Below, piece by piece: positions 54,228 through 64,000 of a stretch of DNA of 64,000 bases. The position numbers and the translations under genes are program-made. The stretch is from Lunatimonas lonarensis (GTDB lineage Bacteria; Bacteroidota; Bacteroidia; Cytophagales; Cyclobacteriaceae). The DNA is taken from NCBI RefSeq assembly GCF_000390185.1, contig NZ_AQHR01000085.1, positions 248,001-312,000 on the forward strand, read 5' to 3'. Each line of letters starts with the position of its first letter. Position 1 is the stretch's first letter. Under the pieces are notes generated by a model. It saw nothing but the letters and a program-made list of their open reading frames with translations. It did not search any database and was not told the origin of the DNA.

Positions 54228-55709
54228 TTAGTCGGCGATTTCGGTAGGCTTAGTCTTCAGCACCAGGTTGGTACGTACCTCATACAGGGTCTCTTCCAGT
54301 CCAACCGGGTAAATATGGGGATTGGTCAGCCGTTTATGGGTCTTGTCAAACTGGGCCAGCCGGTCAAAGGTATTCTGACGAACTGCGTGGAGATCGGGGC
54401 GATGGTACACTTTTTGTCCCTTTCTGAAAATCGGCACTAATAAGACCTTGGCTTCAACCTGATCGGTCTGTATTCGCTTACGCCTCGTCGGATCTATGGG
54501 ATCGATAATGGTTACCGTTTCCTTGGATGCCGTGTCTTCCAGATAGATCATATCGCCAATGGCCTTACCGTTCAAGGTAAACCTTTTCACATTATGAAAT
54601 CCCGGCACATTTATTTTAATAGACTGTTGGGAAACCTTGATCTTCGGCTGCCAATCGCCCTTGGAATCCTTCATGGCGGACATCTTGTACACGGCTCCCA
54701 AGGCCGGTTGGTCGTAGGCGGTCACGAGCTTAGTGCCTACTCCCCATACATCGATAGATGCTTCCTGAAGCTTCAGCGAGGTAATGATATGTTCGTCTAG
54801 GTCGTTGCTGGCCACTATCTTTACCGCATTCAAGCCTGCCTTTTCCAACATTTCCCTTGCCTTGTTGCTGAAATAAGCCAAGTCCCCTGAATCTATTCGT
54901 ATGCCCTTTAGCGACTTTCCGTTTGCTTTGAGTTTTTCGGCAACCTGAATGGCATTTCTCACCCCGTTAAGCGTATCATAGGTGTCTACCAAAAGTACGG
55001 TATTGTCCGGAAACGACTCCGCATAGGCCTCAAACGCTTCCAACTCTGTTTCAAAAGACATGATCCAACTGTGTGCATGGGTACCGGCAACGGGTATTCC
55101 AAACAGTTTACCCGCCATCACATTGGAAGTAGAGGAGCAACCGCCAATGTACGCAGCACGACTTGCTGCAAGTGCCCCATCAATGCCCTGGGCTCTACGG
55201 AGTCCAAATTCGAGTACAGGATCCCCTTTGGCCGCCAACACGATTCGAGCCGCCTTCGTGGCTATTAGTGTTTGAAAGTTGATAAGGTTCAATAGGGGCG
55301 TCTCAAGCAGCTGACACTGGATAAGCGGGCCTTTGACGCGGACCAATGGCATATTTGGAAATACAACCTCGCCTTCTTCCACGGCGTCAATATCGCACCG
55401 AAACTCCATTTCCCGGAGGTAGTCGATAAAGGCAGTCTCAAAGGAAGGGCTCCCATCTGGGTTTCTCATTTCAAGGAGGTACCGTAGATCCGGTTCTTGA
55501 AATGAAAAGTTTCGGCAATAATCTATCACGTAGTCCAAGCCGGCCGCTACGGTAAAGCCACTTTGGAAGGGATTCTTTCTAAAATACAAGGAAAAAACCG
55601 CTTCTTGCTCCGCCTTTCCCGATTTCCAGTACGCATAGGCCATGGTAAACTGATAGTAATCGGTGAGAAGGGTTAGTGAGCCCTGATACAAGTCACGGGT
55701 AATTTTCAT
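54228..55709 (-). CDS. pncB: Nicotinate phosphoribosyltransferase
   Basis: 493 residues from the ATG at 55707-55709; a TTG 15 bp upstream is less likely. LLTDYYQFTMAYAYWKSGK is the N-terminal signature, and GTHAHSWIMSF contains the His that is phosphorylated in this family. IRIDSGDLAYFS is the phosphoribosyl diphosphate binding region. It makes nicotinate mononucleotide in the Preiss-Handler route, and is followed by pncA in a two-gene operon. Confidence 0.94.
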   Translation of the reverse strand: MKITRDLYQGSLTLLTDYYQFTMAYAYWKSGKAEQEAVFSLYFRKNPFQSGFTVAAGLDYVIDYCRNFSFQEPDLRYLLEMRNPDGSPSFETAFIDYLREMEFRCDIDAVEEGEVVFPNMPLVRVKGPLIQCQLLETPLLNLINFQTLIATKAARIVLAAKGDPVLEFGLRRAQGIDGALAASRAAYIGGCSSTSNVMAGKLFGIPVAGTHAHSWIMSFETELEAFEAYAESFPDNTVLLVDTYDTLNGVRNAIQVAEKLKANGKSLKGIRIDSGDLAYFSNKAREMLEKAGLNAVKIVASNDLDEHIITSLKLQEASIDVWGVGTKLVTAYDQPALGAVYKMSAMKDSKGDWQPKIKVSQQSIKINVPGFHNVKRFTLNGKAIGDMIYLEDTASKETVTIIDPIDPTRRKRIQTDQVEAKVLLVPIFRKGQKVYHRPDLHAVRQNTFDRLAQFDKTHKRLTNPHIYPVGLEETLYEVRTNLVLKTKPTEIAD

Positions 55710-55796
55710 AGCAAACTCTGGCAAAATTCGAATAAAAGTACAAATCTAATCCTTTTGACCACAAAAGGCCAAGCTAAAACAGCCAATTGTAGCGCG

Positions 55797-56630
55797 CTAC
55801 TTTCCAGAGAAACGGACATTAAGGATGACACCGCTCAAAACCAACAGCATTCCTGTATAGGTGATTAAATTGTAGGTCTCGTCGAAGAACACGTAGCCAA
55901 AAACCAATGCATAGATGATACCCACATACGTGAGGCTAGCCACCTTAGAAAGGTTTGCGTTTTGATAAGCCATGGTCATAAAGTACTGTGCGAATTGGGT
56001 AAACACGCCAATGCTCAACAAAAGAAACCAATCCCATCCCTGAGGCTGCACCCAACCGAAAATGGAAATCAGCCCTGCCACCGGCGTGGTGATAAGCGGA
56101 AAATAAAAAACGATCACCAAGGGATGCTCGGTATTTTTGATCTTCCGGATCACGTTGTACGCTAAACCGGAAAATAATGCCGAGGTAACCCCAATAGCAA
56201 GGTAAATAGGTTCAATGCGGGGATCGAACCCCTCAATGATAAGTACACCTGCAAAGGCTATGGCAAAATATAGAAACTGAATGGGTTTGACACGCTCCTT
56301 TACAATAAAAATACCCAGTACTGAGGTGAATATAGGTGCCATGTACTGGATGGTGACTGCACTGGCCAATGGGATCTTTTGAAGGGTATAAAAAAAAGTA
56401 ATCAACCCAACAGATCCCACAGCACCTCGTATTACCAGAATCGTTTTATTATTGCCAAATAGCGGAATTCGCGCGCGTTTGAGCATGATGTAAGTAAATA
56501 CAAAACTAAACACTGAGCGAAAGAATATGATCTCAATCGCCGGAATATGGGGGAGAAACTTCACCGTCACGTTCATGAAGGCAAAAAACAAACCCGCCAA
56601 CAGCATGTGCTGCACGCTCTTCGGACTCAA
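55797..56630 (-). CDS. EamA/DMT family transporter
   Basis: 277 residues with ten membrane helices in two EamA repeats (about 5-130 and 145-275). The start is taken as TTG at 56628-56630, since AGGAG lies 5 bp before it and a stop closes the frame just upstream; the next in-frame ATG (56606) has no such site. NVTVKFLPHIPAIEIIFFRS and the second-repeat ISIGVFTQFAQYFMTMAY are typical. The substrate is unknown. Confidence 0.85.
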   Translation of the reverse strand: MSPKSVQHMLLAGLFFAFMNVTVKFLPHIPAIEIIFFRSVFSFVFTYIMLKRARIPLFGNNKTILVIRGAVGSVGLITFFYTLQKIPLASAVTIQYMAPIFTSVLGIFIVKERVKPIQFLYFAIAFAGVLIIEGFDPRIEPIYLAIGVTSALFSGLAYNVIRKIKNTEHPLVIVFYFPLITTPVAGLISIFGWVQPQGWDWFLLLSIGVFTQFAQYFMTMAYQNANLSKVASLTYVGIIYALVFGYVFFDETYNLITYTGMLLVLSGVILNVRFSGK

Positions 56631-56748
56631 AAGCTCTCCTTTTTAGGGTTGAATAAAAATCGCATTCGTCTTCTGGGGTTTAAATTGGAAAATAGGACGG
56701 CTTGGAAAAAACCTTTGGCACACTAGATTGTTAACAAAAATAAAAAAC

Positions 56749-57201
56749 ATGTCAATAAAGATTGGTAGCAAAGCACCGGATTTTGTGCTTCCCTCTACTT
56801 CAGGAAAACTCTTTAAACTATCCGAAGATTGGAAGGAAAAACCTGGCATTATCTATTTTTACCCAAAAGATTTTACAAGTGGCTGCACTGCCCAGGCCTG
56901 CGAATTTAGGGACGAGTTTGCCTCATTCCGTGACTTGGATGTGCCTATTGTCGGGATCAGCAAAGACTCTATCGCCACCCACCAAAAGTTCAAAAAAGAG
57001 TATAATCTGCCATTTGAACTACTTGGTGACTCCCGTGGCACGGTTTGTCGAGCCTACGATGCTTTGATCCCTTTGGTAAACATACCCAAACGAGTCACCT
57101 ACCTGCTCGACGAAAACCATGTGATTCGGGCGGTTCACCAGGATATGTTTGACAGCAAATCCCATATTCGGCAAATGATCGCCCAGATCGCAGCGAAATA
57201 A
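56749..57201 (+). CDS. bcp: Bcp-type peroxiredoxin
   Basis: 150 residues from the ATG at 56749. The motif KDFTSGCTAQACEFRDEF contains peroxidatic Cys46 and resolving Cys51, the spacing of atypical 2-Cys Bcp/PrxQ enzymes. It reduces hydroperoxides in the cytoplasm with thioredoxin. An ACCTTTG element at 56711-56717 could be part of its promoter. A strong hairpin follows its stop. Confidence 0.92.
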   Translation: MSIKIGSKAPDFVLPSTSGKLFKLSEDWKEKPGIIYFYPKDFTSGCTAQACEFRDEFASFRDLDVPIVGISKDSIATHQKFKKEYNLPFELLGDSRGTVCRAYDALIPLVNIPKRVTYLLDENHVIRAVHQDMFDSKSHIRQMIAQIAAK

Positions 57202-57203
57202 AA

Positions 57204-57228
57204 AAGACCGGGCGTTTCTCCCGGTCTT
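57204..57228. terminator. Bidirectional terminator between bcp and gap
   Basis: Perfect 9-bp stem aagaccggg (57204-57212) with cccggtctt (57220-57228), A-run before and T-rich after, serving both convergent genes. Confidence 0.85.
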
Positions 57229-57251
57229 ATTGTATGGATCAACTGTCCCAA

Positions 57252-58271
<1,020 letters not shown>

Positions 58272-58441
58272 TTACTTTTTAATTATACTAGTTGCGTTAG
58301 GAAACTAAACGTAATAGCCGTTTTACAGCCTACCGGCAAAATTCCAACCATAATTGCTAAAAAGAAAGCGAAATTTTGCTGTTTCGAAATTTTCAACGGT
58401 CAAATTTATCAATTTTAATAATAGTACGGAAATTTTACCGC

Positions 58442-59383
58442 ATGCTTTTATTCCATATTTTTGGAACCAAACTGAAATGGATGCTGGACGAACTGGATCA
58501 AAGCGTGTTGAATTTTAAAGGAGACTCTCTCTTCCTGATGAATGTCTCCCTTGCCATTATCATGTTCGGTGTGGCATTGGACATCCGTAGGGAGGACTTT
58601 TTCTATTTGGCAAAGGCACCAAAACCTTTCCTTCTGGGCGTCATCGCCCAGTTTATTATGCTCCCCTTCCTGACCTTCGTCCTGGTATGGTTCATTCAGC
58701 CCATCCCAAGTGTCGCAATGGGCATGTTTTTGGTTGCCGTCTGCCCCGGAGGTAACATCTCCAATTTTTTGACCAACTTAGCCAAAGGAAACACAGCCCT
58801 TTCGGTTAGTCTCACGGCATTTGCAACCGCTTTTTCCATTGTACTGACTCCCTTTAATTTTGGTTTCTGGGCAAGCCTGTATGAGCCTACAGATACCCTG
58901 CTGAAGGAAATCAGCCTTAGTTATTGGGATGTGTTCCAGACCATCGCATTGATTTTGGGTATTCCGTTAGTTCTTGGCATGTATGTAGGACACCGCTTTC
59001 CGGGTTTTTCCATGCGTGCCAGTAGGCTATTAAAGCCTATCAGTATAGGTATTTTTGGTGCCATTGTGCTTGTCGCTTTTTATAGCAACTACAACCTGTT
59101 TCTGCAATTTATCCTGTTGATATTTGGCTGGGTGTTGGCCCACAACGGAGCGGCATTGCTGGCGGGCTTTTCTTTGGCAAAACTGTTTCGGCTGAGCCTA
59201 GAAGACACCAAGACCCTAACCATCGAAACTGGCATTCAAAATTCAGGCCTTGCACTGATTTTGATATTTGGCTATTTCGATGGACTGGGGGGAATGGCCA
59301 TCATAGCGGGATGGTGGGGGATTTGGCATATCCTTTCCGGCCTAAGTGTCGCCGCCCTATGGAAACCAAAAAAAATAACGTGA
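58442..59383 (+). CDS. Bile acid:sodium symporter family protein
   Basis: 313 residues from the ATG at 58442; a start at 58376 adds 22 residues without a signal. About nine to ten membrane helices. FGVALDIRREDF near the start and VAVCPGGNISNFLTNLAKGN in helix 4 are the family marks; the latter is the sodium-binding region. In bacteria the substrate is often an organic acid and not a bile acid. The next gene overlaps it by 25 bp. Confidence 0.85.
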   Translation: MLLFHIFGTKLKWMLDELDQSVLNFKGDSLFLMNVSLAIIMFGVALDIRREDFFYLAKAPKPFLLGVIAQFIMLPFLTFVLVWFIQPIPSVAMGMFLVAVCPGGNISNFLTNLAKGNTALSVSLTAFATAFSIVLTPFNFGFWASLYEPTDTLLKEISLSYWDVFQTIALILGIPLVLGMYVGHRFPGFSMRASRLLKPISIGIFGAIVLVAFYSNYNLFLQFILLIFGWVLAHNGAALLAGFSLAKLFRLSLEDTKTLTIETGIQNSGLALILIFGYFDGLGGMAIIAGWWGIWHILSGLSVAALWKPKKIT

Positions 59384-60363
59384 AGACCCTAGTAAACGAA
59401 ACCTTGCGGATCATCATCCGAGTAGCTTTGTATCTCTATTTCGGAGGTATCGTTGTACGCGGGAAAAACAACATCCCAAGGGACAAGCCATTGATAGTGG
59501 TTGCCAACCATCAAAATGCACTCCTAGACGCTCTGCTGGTGGCCACCCAACTTGGTCTTACCCCTTACTTTTTAACCAGATTCGATGTTTTTAAAATCCC
59601 TGTGGTGGCCCGAATGCTAAGATACCTACAGCTCCTGCCCGTATATCGAATGCGGGACGGGATCGAGCACATCCCGAAAAACGAAGAGACGTTCGAGCAA
59701 TGCACTCATCTGCTTTCTAATGGAGCTGCCCTTCTGATTTTCCCCGAGGGTAACCACAGTTTGGAACGAAAACTTCGTCCAATAAGCAAGGGATTCACTC
59801 GAATTGCCTTTCGAACGCTAGAACAACAACCTGATCTGCCACTACAAGTACTACCTGTAGGTTTAAACTATGCGGCCCACCAATTTGGTGGCACAAAAGT
59901 CTGGTTACATATCGGAAGAGCCCTTGCCGTTAAAGAGAGCGGATTTGACGCACCCCTATTAAAAAGTCGGGTCAAAGATGCCTTAAATGATCTGATATCC
60001 GAAACCTCAGTCGTGGACGATAGCCTGCCAATAAACCAATCGGTCTACCCAATTAACACCAAGCCAGCTAATACACCAATGTATAAATCCACTATCAAAG
60101 AACCAATTATTCAGACCAGAACTATCGTGCATGTTATATTTTTTCCACTGGTCTTGATTTGGCTTCTACTAAAGCCCCTCATAAAGGATCCCGTTTTTTA
60201 TGGTACGTTTAAATTTTTAATTGGCCTGGTAGGTGTTCCGCTGTATCTGGCGTCGGTTTGTCTTGGCACATGGATAGCCGTTCAGCCATTTATAGGCTTG
60301 ATCATCAGTTCTTTAATGCTTTTCGCTTTGTTCCTTTTCCGTTATTCGCCCTATCAAAACTGA
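59359..60363 (+). CDS. PlsC-like 1-acylglycerol-3-phosphate acyltransferase
   Basis: 334 residues from the ATG at 59359. The acyltransferase motif NHQNALLDAL (H-x5-D type) and LLIFPEGNHS are present, with two or three membrane segments in the last 90 residues. It may transfer an acyl chain to lysophosphatidate or a related lipid. The 25-bp overlap with the symporter gene implies co-translation. Confidence 0.85.
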   Translation: METKKNNVKTLVNETLRIIIRVALYLYFGGIVVRGKNNIPRDKPLIVVANHQNALLDALLVATQLGLTPYFLTRFDVFKIPVVARMLRYLQLLPVYRMRDGIEHIPKNEETFEQCTHLLSNGAALLIFPEGNHSLERKLRPISKGFTRIAFRTLEQQPDLPLQVLPVGLNYAAHQFGGTKVWLHIGRALAVKESGFDAPLLKSRVKDALNDLISETSVVDDSLPINQSVYPINTKPANTPMYKSTIKEPIIQTRTIVHVIFFPLVLIWLLLKPLIKDPVFYGTFKFLIGLVGVPLYLASVCLGTWIAVQPFIGLIISSLMLFALFLFRYSPYQN

Positions 60364-60386
60364 AGACCTTGTTTGAAATGCAAAGA

Positions 60387-61193
60387 CTAATGCCTTTCCG
60401 GCCTTGCCTCTGCCCCCGCCAAGATTCCACCGTCTACATGTAACTCCGTACCTGTGATGTAGGGTGATTCGTCCAAAGCCAAAAAGAGCGCTGCATAAGC
60501 TACGTCCTGGGGCCTACCAAATTTTCCAAGCGGAATACCCTTCTCTATTGACAGAATAGCGGTATCTCGCTCCTTGCCCTCTCCCAGCACCGAATCCCAC
60601 ATCGGCGTCAGGACAGCTGCGGGATGAATGGAGTTGCACCGAATTTGGTACCTATTTTCTGCACGGTACAAAGCAACCGGCTTGGTGTGATTTCGGATCG
60701 CTGCCTTACTGGCCGCGTAAGCAGCTACCCCAGGGATACCCACAATCCCACTCCTCGATGAAATGTTTATGATACTGCCTCCTCCCTTTCGCTTGATCCA
60801 ACGAATACCATACTTACATCCCAACATCGTTCCGTTTAGGTTTACGTCGATTACTTCCTGCCAAGAAGCGAAATCCACATCTTCCACATTATGGAGTCCT
60901 GTGGTTTCCATAAACCCGGTTATTCCAGCATTATTGACCAAAACATCCAACCCACCAAAGTCCAGGGTGATTTTTTCTGACAAAATCTTCCACTCTCCCT
61001 CATTCTTTACATTCAACGAACAAAAGTAAGCTCCCTCCCCCAGATCGTCCGCAACCAGTCTTCCCTGATTCTCGAGGATATCCGATATAATAACGATAGC
61101 TCCCTCTCGATGAAAAAGCCGGGCAATGGCTTCCCCTATTCCCCTGGCGGCTCCCGTGATTAGGGCCTTTTTTCCTTCCATTCTTCCTTGCAT
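60387..61193 (-). CDS. Short-chain dehydrogenase/reductase
   Basis: 268 residues. Cofactor motif TGAARGIG near residue 15, NNAG at about 87-90, catalytic Ser in INISSRSG, and YAASK for Tyr and Lys. The C-terminal ITGTELHVDGGILAG is standard for classical SDRs. The substrate is unknown. It is transcribed alone and faces the acyltransferase gene. Confidence 0.9.
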   Translation of the reverse strand: MQGRMEGKKALITGAARGIGEAIARLFHREGAIVIISDILENQGRLVADDLGEGAYFCSLNVKNEGEWKILSEKITLDFGGLDVLVNNAGITGFMETTGLHNVEDVDFASWQEVIDVNLNGTMLGCKYGIRWIKRKGGGSIINISSRSGIVGIPGVAAYAASKAAIRNHTKPVALYRAENRYQIRCNSIHPAAVLTPMWDSVLGEGKERDTAILSIEKGIPLGKFGRPQDVAYAALFLALDESPYITGTELHVDGGILAGAEARPERH

Positions 61194-61304
61194 ATATGTT
61201 TTCTATTTGACGTTTTCCTGATGATGCACAAAACATCCCACCGGTTGCACAAATCTACGCAAATACCACCCAAACATGCGATTTCAGATCCGATGGGAGC
61301 GCCC

Positions 61305-61312
61305 CAACTTTG
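61305..61312 (+). promoter_or_regulatory. Putative -7 promoter element of the sigma factor gene
   Basis: CAACTTTG differs from TAnnTTTG at one base and lies 30 bp before the ATG at 61343. Confidence 0.35.
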
Positions 61313-61342
61313 CGATACAATAGGCTGAAAAACAACGACTGT

Positions 61343-61906
61343 ATGAATAAGCAAAGCGACATCGAGTTATTTCTGGGATGCCTCAATGGGAATCCTTCGG
61401 CACAACGAGCCTTGTACGAGCGTTATGCCCCAAAAATGTTTGGAGTCTGCTTCCGGTATATCAAGGAAACCGCTGCCGCTGAGGACATCCTGATTATTGG
61501 ATTCACGAAAGTATTTGATCGCATACACCAATTCAAAGGTACCGGCAACTTCGGTGGTTGGATACGACGAATCATGGTAAACGAATGCCTCATGTACATG
61601 GAAAAGCCCAAGAACCTAAATCGCGATATAGGATTGGACGGCATTCTTCCTTCCTCAACCCAAAGCCAACCCTCTGATGAACTGGCCGTGGAAGACCTAA
61701 TGAAATTGATAGAAGCCCTGCCGCGGGGATACAAGAAGATATTCAATCTTTATGCCATCGAAGGCTTTTCCCACCAAGAAATAGCTGAAAAACTGAATAT
61801 TAGCGAAAGCACGTCCAAATCCCAACTAAGCCGCGCAAGAAGCCATCTGCAACGTATGGTTGCGGATAGGACATCCGCAGTAAAACCCATTTTGAACCTT
61901 AGCTAG
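61343..61906 (+). CDS. ECF-type RNA polymerase sigma factor
   Basis: 187 residues from the ATG at 61343. Region 2 (about 15-80) with ALYERYAPKMFGVCFRYI and EDILIIGFTKVF, and region 4 (about 115-170) with ALPRGYKKIFNLYAIEGFSH and ISESTSKSQLSRAR. No anti-sigma gene is adjacent, which is unusual for the group. It may be controlled at transcription or by a distant regulator. Confidence 0.9.
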   Translation: MNKQSDIELFLGCLNGNPSAQRALYERYAPKMFGVCFRYIKETAAAEDILIIGFTKVFDRIHQFKGTGNFGGWIRRIMVNECLMYMEKPKNLNRDIGLDGILPSSTQSQPSDELAVEDLMKLIEALPRGYKKIFNLYAIEGFSHQEIAEKLNISESTSKSQLSRARSHLQRMVADRTSAVKPILNLS

Positions 61907-61933
61907 CAAAAAACGTGTCAATTCGAGCTTGCA

Positions 61934-61968
61934 TTTCATGGCACCCCAAAGCCTGGACTACCATGAAA
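61934..61968 (+). terminator. Possible terminator after the sigma factor gene
   Basis: Stem tttcatgg (61934-61941) with ccatgaaa (61961-61968) and a 19-base loop, 28 bp past the stop. T tract is absent, so it is weak. Confidence 0.35.
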
Positions 61969-62182
61969 TAAAGCCAACGTAAGTTTTTTACATCTTCCCA
62001 GCAACAGCCAGTGCCAAACACACGCATAATTTTGGTAGATTTGGCGTCTGATAATCCCGAAGCGCCTTAGGTTACTCATACGTAAAAAAACTTCCGTTGG
62101 GAAGATACCCTTATACATGCTTTGCCAAGCCTACCTCTCGTGAAGGACAGGTCTTGACTGGTTAAAAACAACGATAGTAAAA

Positions 62183-63883
62183 ATGCCACAATTCTTTTTT
62201 GCCTCTATTCTAATCATAGCCATTTCCTGTACCTCCAAAACCCAACAGGCGGACACGGTCTTTATTAATGGAAAGATTTACACCGTCGAAGATCAGTATC
62301 CGCTTGTAGAAGCAGTGGCTGTACGAGACGGAAAGATTCTGGCTTTGGGTACCAACCTCGAAGTTCTGGCCTATCAAGGAGATGCTACAGAGATTGTCGA
62401 CCTGGCTGGAAAAACGATGACGCCAGGTCTGATCGAATCCCATGCACATCTGATGGACATTGGCTATAACAAACTGGAGATTGACCTCATGTATGTCACT
62501 ACTTATGAGGAACTGGTGGAAAAGGTTGCCGAAGCGGCCCGATCGGCAGAGCCCGGAGAATGGATCACTGGAAGAGGATGGCATCAGGACAAATGGATAG
62601 AACTCCCGAGCAACGCCGTAAAGGGCTTTCAGACGCACGATGCACTCAGTGCCGTAACGCCCAATAACCCTGTTTACCTTGCCCATGCCTCAGGACATGC
62701 ATCCTTTGTCAATCAAAAAGCGATGGATCTCGCCGGTATATCTGCTTTTGGGGGTGAAAATGCCCAACAGGAAGTGGAGGGCGGCGAAATCATCCGTGAT
62801 GGGTTGGGAAACCCTACCGGTGTGCTGGTAGAGCGGGCTTCTGGCTTGGTAAGCAGATTGGTGCCCAAAGATTCGCCCGAGCGTGCTGAAAAAGCCCTTG
62901 AACTGGCATTGCAAGAACTGGCTGAAAAAGGCATTACCTCTTTTCATGATGCCGGAAGTGGGCAGGAAGTTATTGACCTGTTGCAAAAATTTAAATCAGA
63001 AGACCGACTGACCGCTCGCATGTATGTCATGCTGAGCAGTAGAAAGCGGGAATGGGTCAATCAGTGGTTGGAGCAGGGACCGAAAATTGATCCAGACCAC
63101 TGGCTTACCGTAAGGGCGGTTAAACTCAACATGGACGGTGCACTCGGCCCTTGGGGGGCTTGGTTGCTGGAAGACTATTCCGACAAACCCGGGCACCGTG
63201 GACACGAAACCATGCCCATGGATCTCGTATCCGAAATTGCCGAAAAGGGGTTGAAAAGTGGATTTCAAATCTGTTCACACGCTATCGGTGACCGGACCAA
63301 CCGGGAGGTATTGGATCGCTACGAAGCGGCCTTTGCCAAATTTCCGGAATTAAATGATCACCGGTTTCGTATTGAACATGCCCAGCACCTTCACCCGGAT
63401 GACATCAGCCGGTTCGGATCACTTGGTGTCATTGCCGCCATACAGGCCATTCACTTAAGTTCGGACAGGCCTTGGGCCATTGGTCGATTGGGTGCCAAGA
63501 GGATCAAGGACGGGGCTTACGTATGGCAAAAGCTGTTAGGGTCCGGGGCGATAATTTCCAACGGAACAGACGCCCCGGTTGAGCCTTTAGACCCGATTCC
63601 TTCTTTTTTCGCGTCGGTAACCCGGAAAACTCTGAAAATGCAACCTGAGGGAGGGTACGAAGCGGATCAAAAAATGACCCGCGAACAGGCACTTCGCTCG
63701 TATACCCTTGATGCGGCATTCGCCGAGTTTGAGGAGGCATTTAAAGGATCCATTTCTGTGGGCAAAGCGGCGGACTTCACTGTATTTGATCAAAATATAA
63801 TGGAAATCCCTGAAAACGACATTCTCAACACAAAAGTAGTCTTGACCATAGTAGGTGGCAAAACAGTCTACCAGGCCGATTGA
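62183..63883 (+). CDS. YtcJ-like amidohydrolase lipoprotein
   Basis: 566 residues with a lipoprotein signal (AISC, Cys16). Metal-dependent amidohydrolase of the Amidohydro_3 type: ESHAHLMDIG with the first two His, GHASFVNQ, ICSHAIGD, RIEHAQHLHP and GTDAPVEPLDP with the catalytic Asp. It should act outside the cytoplasm on an amide or similar bond; the substrate is unknown. Transcribed alone behind 276 bp of non-coding DNA. Confidence 0.88.
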   Translation: MPQFFFASILIIAISCTSKTQQADTVFINGKIYTVEDQYPLVEAVAVRDGKILALGTNLEVLAYQGDATEIVDLAGKTMTPGLIESHAHLMDIGYNKLEIDLMYVTTYEELVEKVAEAARSAEPGEWITGRGWHQDKWIELPSNAVKGFQTHDALSAVTPNNPVYLAHASGHASFVNQKAMDLAGISAFGGENAQQEVEGGEIIRDGLGNPTGVLVERASGLVSRLVPKDSPERAEKALELALQELAEKGITSFHDAGSGQEVIDLLQKFKSEDRLTARMYVMLSSRKREWVNQWLEQGPKIDPDHWLTVRAVKLNMDGALGPWGAWLLEDYSDKPGHRGHETMPMDLVSEIAEKGLKSGFQICSHAIGDRTNREVLDRYEAAFAKFPELNDHRFRIEHAQHLHPDDISRFGSLGVIAAIQAIHLSSDRPWAIGRLGAKRIKDGAYVWQKLLGSGAIISNGTDAPVEPLDPIPSFFASVTRKTLKMQPEGGYEADQKMTREQALRSYTLDAAFAEFEEAFKGSISVGKAADFTVFDQNIMEIPENDILNTKVVLTIVGGKTVYQAD

Positions 63884-63892
63884 AAAGAAGAT

Positions 63893-64000
63893 TTAATCCG
63901 TCGAGCCTTGCTTTAACCAAATGATGGAAGCCTCAATAATGTGATCCTTACCAGGGGAGGCGTCCATTGGATCGGTGAGCAAGACATCTGCCGATACCCC
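63893..64000 (-). CDS. C-terminal end of a leftward gene (partial)
   Basis: The last 35 codons of a gene entering from the right edge, ending at TAA (63893-63895). The end reads DPMDASPGKDHIIEASIIWL and then KQGSTD. No family can be assigned from this piece. It is convergent with the amidohydrolase gene, with only 9 bp between their stops. Confidence 0.5.
   Translation of the reverse strand, partial: GVSADVLLTDPMDASPGKDHIIEASIIWLKQGSTD

Overview
The window looks like a chromosomal segment of a marine or aquatic Bacteroidota of the order Cytophagales, most like the Cyclobacteriaceae (Cyclobacterium, Algoriphagus and relatives). That is inference. It rests on the mix of Tat-exported Gfo/Idh/MocA proteins, DUF1080, DUF1593, DUF5009 and DUF5777 proteins, a tagaturonate reductase, and promoter elements of the TAnnTTTG type. 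No rRNA, tRNA, CRISPR array, complete insertion sequence or prophage was seen. No SusC/SusD pair is present.

Layout. 0-2 kb: the end of a nucleotidyltransferase-like gene and three small membrane or lipoprotein genes. 2-7 kb: surface and periplasmic glycan proteins (DUF1080, a GH109-type protein with a NagX-like acyltransferase, a lipoprotein amidohydrolase). 7-9 kb: an AT-richer restriction-modification pair, a BsuBI/PstI-type endonuclease with a cytosine-C5 methyltransferase. 9-15 kb: a DUF1593 nucleoside-hydrolase-like protein, an SGNH hydrolase, a thioredoxin-like protein, an HtpX-like protease with LemA. 15-16 kb: a decayed non-coding stretch with a dispersed repeat. 16-18 kb: a Rieske / YceI / DUF5777 operon. 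18-24 kb: a porin, a two-component system, and feoA-feoB with a 42-residue Cys-rich partner. 24.6-30 kb: a Bcr/CflA exporter, an ABC-F protein, a sodium/solute symporter and an RlmI-like methyltransferase. 30-42 kb: a leftward run of exported proteins (three esterase-like alpha/beta hydrolases, two Gfo/Idh/MocA proteins, one TIM-barrel isomerase), then a divergent LacI regulator and uxaB. 42-46 kb: a NIPSNAP protein and a three-gene unit that includes the two halves of a Tm-1-like protein as separate genes. 46-52 kb: a redox island (FAD-linked oxidase, catalase-like protein, DyP-type peroxidase, a membrane protein of unknown function). 52-64 kb: mostly housekeeping (GAF protein, META protein, pncB-pncA, DMT transporter, Bcp peroxiredoxin, gap, bile-acid symporter family, PlsC-like acyltransferase, SDR, ECF sigma factor, YtcJ-like amidohydrolase).

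How the genes may work together. The 30-42 kb run, with DUF1080 and GH109-like genes nearby, fits a periplasmic sugar-processing route in which esters are removed and sugars are oxidised and isomerised outside the cytoplasm. A LacI operator palindrome between the lipoprotein oxidoreductase and the LacI gene is a plausible control point, and uxaB links it to uronates. The strongest candidate for an undescribed system is the 46-52 kb redox island: three leftward genes with overlapping or nearly touching ends encode a membrane protein with two DyP/ferredoxin-like halves, a DyP peroxidase and a catalase-like haem protein carrying an R-x3-Y proximal motif. A convergent FAD oxidase overlaps them at the 3' end. 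A second candidate is the Tm-1-like unit.

Two well-matched copies and one decayed copy of a dispersed palindrome-containing repeat of about 90 bp, sharing one sharp boundary, lie at 15.7, 41.8 and 52.7 kb.
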